DNA of 64,000 nucleotides from CAZMBI01 sp964564675. GTDB taxonomy: Bacteria; Pseudomonadota; Alphaproteobacteria; Rickettsiales; UBA3002. Position 1 is the stretch's first letter. Each line of letters opens with the position of its first letter. Below the pieces are notes generated by a model. The model made no database searches. It was not told where the DNA came from and saw nothing but the letters and a program-made list of their open reading frames with translations. This document shows, piece by piece, positions 61,373 to 64,000 of this stretch. The translations under genes and the position numbers were made by a program. The stretch is from NCBI GenBank assembly GCA_964564675.1, contig CAZMBI010000002.1:1-64000 (forward strand). The letters are read 5' to 3'.

Positions 61373-61901
61373 ATGCAACCACTGACCGAGCGCATAGCCG
61401 AACTGATCCGCCCGTCGCTGGCGGCGATGGAGCTGGAATTGTTCGACGTGCAGGTGATAGACGGTAAGAAGCGCAAGACCCTGCAGATATTTGCCGAGAA
61501 CAGCCGCACCGGCCGCATCACGCTGGATGAATGCGCGCAGGCCAGCCGCACCATCTCCACGCTGCTTGATGTTGAGGATGTGATGCAGGGGGCGTATAGC
61601 CTGGAAGTCAGCTCCCCTGGCATTGACCGGCCGCTGAGCCGGCTGGCTGATTACGAGCGCCATCTGGGCTTTGATGTGAAGGTGGAAACCCGCTTGCCGG
61701 TCAACGGGCGGCGTCGCTTCAAAGGCCAGCTGATCGGCGCGCAGCCCGACAGTATCACGCTGCGTATCGACGGCGAGGACCATCAACTCAAACTGGCGGA
61801 TATTGCCAGCGCGCGGCCGGTGTTAACGGACGCATTAATCAAGGCGCATCGCGCGCAGCAGGAACAACAAAACCCACAAGACCAACTGAAGGAGAAGGAA
61901 G

Positions 61902-61918
<17 letters not shown>
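61373..61918 (+). CDS. rimP: Ribosome maturation factor RimP
   Basis: 181 aa; helps 30S assembly. PSLAAMELELFDVQVI, SLEVSSPGIDRPLSRLADYERHLG are diagnostic. ATG 61373 gives the family start; the frame from 61301 runs through the terminator. A Gln/Lys/Glu-rich tail overlaps nusA by 17 bp. Confidence 0.93.
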
Positions 61919-63434
<1,516 letters not shown>

Positions 63435-63540
63435 GCCGCCCGTCTGTGCGAGCCCCTTTTTATCGCGACTGCCGGGCTCAGGCGCAGCGCGTGCGGCGGG
63501 GCGGGCGCATGACGCGGTACAGCGGGAGAGGATATGCATC

Positions 63541-64000
63541 ATGGGCAAGTCAGCTGCCATGCCCGAGCGCACCTGCATCGTTAGCGGCGAAATGCTTGGC
63601 AAGGAAGCGTTGCTGCGCTTTGTGGTCGGTCCGGATGATACCATTGTGCCCGATGTGGCCGGCAAGCTGCCCGGTCGCGGCCTGTGGGTGATGTGCCGTC
63701 GCCCGGTTCTCGAGCAGGCGATCAAGAAAAACGCCTTTCGCCGGGCGGCGCGCCGAGCGGTGACGGTGCCGCCCGGGCTGCCGGCGCAGACCGAATCGCT
63801 GCTGGCCGAGCGGGCGGTGCAGTCGCTGGCCATGGCGCGTAAGGCTGGTCAGGCGGTTGCCGGGTTTGAGAAAGTCAGGGCGGCGCTGATGGCCGATCAG
63901 GTGGTGGCGGTGATCCACGCCTTGGATGTGGCCCCGGACAGTGCGCGCAAATTATTGATTGATAAAGCGATTCCGCTGCACTATATGTCAAGGGATATAC
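63541..64000 (+). CDS. YlxR (DUF448)-L7Ae-like RNA-binding protein, runs off the window
   Basis: At least 153 residues, no stop before the window end. The YlxR part shows ERTCIVSGEMLGKEALLRFVVGPDD, DVAGKLPGRGLWV and IKKNAFRRAARR; from about residue 85 an L7Ae-like domain begins (AVQSLAMARKAGQAVAGFEKVRAAL). This YlxR-L7Ae fusion between nusA and infB is typical of alphaproteobacteria. GGAGAGG precedes the ATG. infB is expected next. Confidence 0.9.
   Translation, partial: MGKSAAMPERTCIVSGEMLGKEALLRFVVGPDDTIVPDVAGKLPGRGLWVMCRRPVLEQAIKKNAFRRAARRAVTVPPGLPAQTESLLAERAVQSLAMARKAGQAVAGFEKVRAALMADQVVAVIHALDVAPDSARKLLIDKAIPLHYMSRDI

Overview
The window looks like part of an alphaproteobacterial chromosome. 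The evidence is the gene orders dapF-mtaB-ftsY, miaB-phoH-ybeY-corC and rimP-nusA-ylxR, a coenzyme Q-binding START protein, a membrane retropepsin of the TIGR02281 type, a DUF2125-like protein, and a TSUP transporter paired with a TIGR02186 protein. I cannot name the genus. Most of the window is GC-rich housekeeping sequence. A few more AT-rich accessory patches interrupt it (about 1-9,000, 16,150-17,750, 20,930-22,120, 57,660-58,070).

Region 1-9,050 is a decaying genomic island. It has a frameshifted tyrosine integrase and a 5'-truncated conflict-system helicase. It has a Fic protein with an operator over its start, an intact HipB-like antitoxin, and a run of deletion-fused remnants (hipA / rhuM / DUF4917). 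It also carries AlkB, a UmuD-like peptidase coupled to a DUF427 protein, an orphan gene, a dockerin-like protein built of 186-bp tandem repeats, a secreted DUF1566 protein, and an IS3-type remnant at the right edge.

Region 9,050-18,160 holds histidine decarboxylase with a tandem-ACT partner, small membrane and redox proteins bracketed by two inverted copies of a structured three-hairpin repeat, a YgaP-like rhodanese, a SOUL protein and SelO. A subtilase follows, next to the truncated start of an SDR gene.

Region 18,160-32,340 holds gyrA (with an in-frame palindromic insertion), a multi-HTH orphan, a Coq10/RatA protein, a nuclease-like orphan, a secreted repeat protein, lipA and rpoZ. The peroxide-defence set ahpC-ahpD is divergent from oxyR, with a clear OxyR site between them. 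Then come a TSUP transporter, tRNA-Ser(GGA), and a reduced Fe-S cluster operon: iscS, retropepsin, an hscB-like gene without HPD, and fdx.

Region 32,400-45,530 holds an inner-membrane DUF2125-like protein, pepF, dapF, mtaB, ftsY, a BetI-like regulator, dxs, an orphan TRAP binding protein and an SLC13/TrkA-C transporter. Region 45,600-51,440 is an apparently complete biotin locus: bioB-bioA leftwards, and bioF-bioH-like-bioC-bioD rightwards. Region 51,430-64,000 holds an RDD protein, UspA, a TIGR02186/TSUP pair, a lipoprotein, tsaB, a PCD dehydratase, miaB, phoH-ybeY-corC, and rimP-nusA-ylxR, which runs off the window end.

The most unusual signals are non-coding. One is a dispersed three-hairpin repeat with a covarying base pair. 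Another is a 150-bp four-hairpin element between bioB and bioA. GC-rich or palindromic inserts also sit in frame inside gyrA, ftsY and miaB. I saw no CRISPR array and no rRNA.
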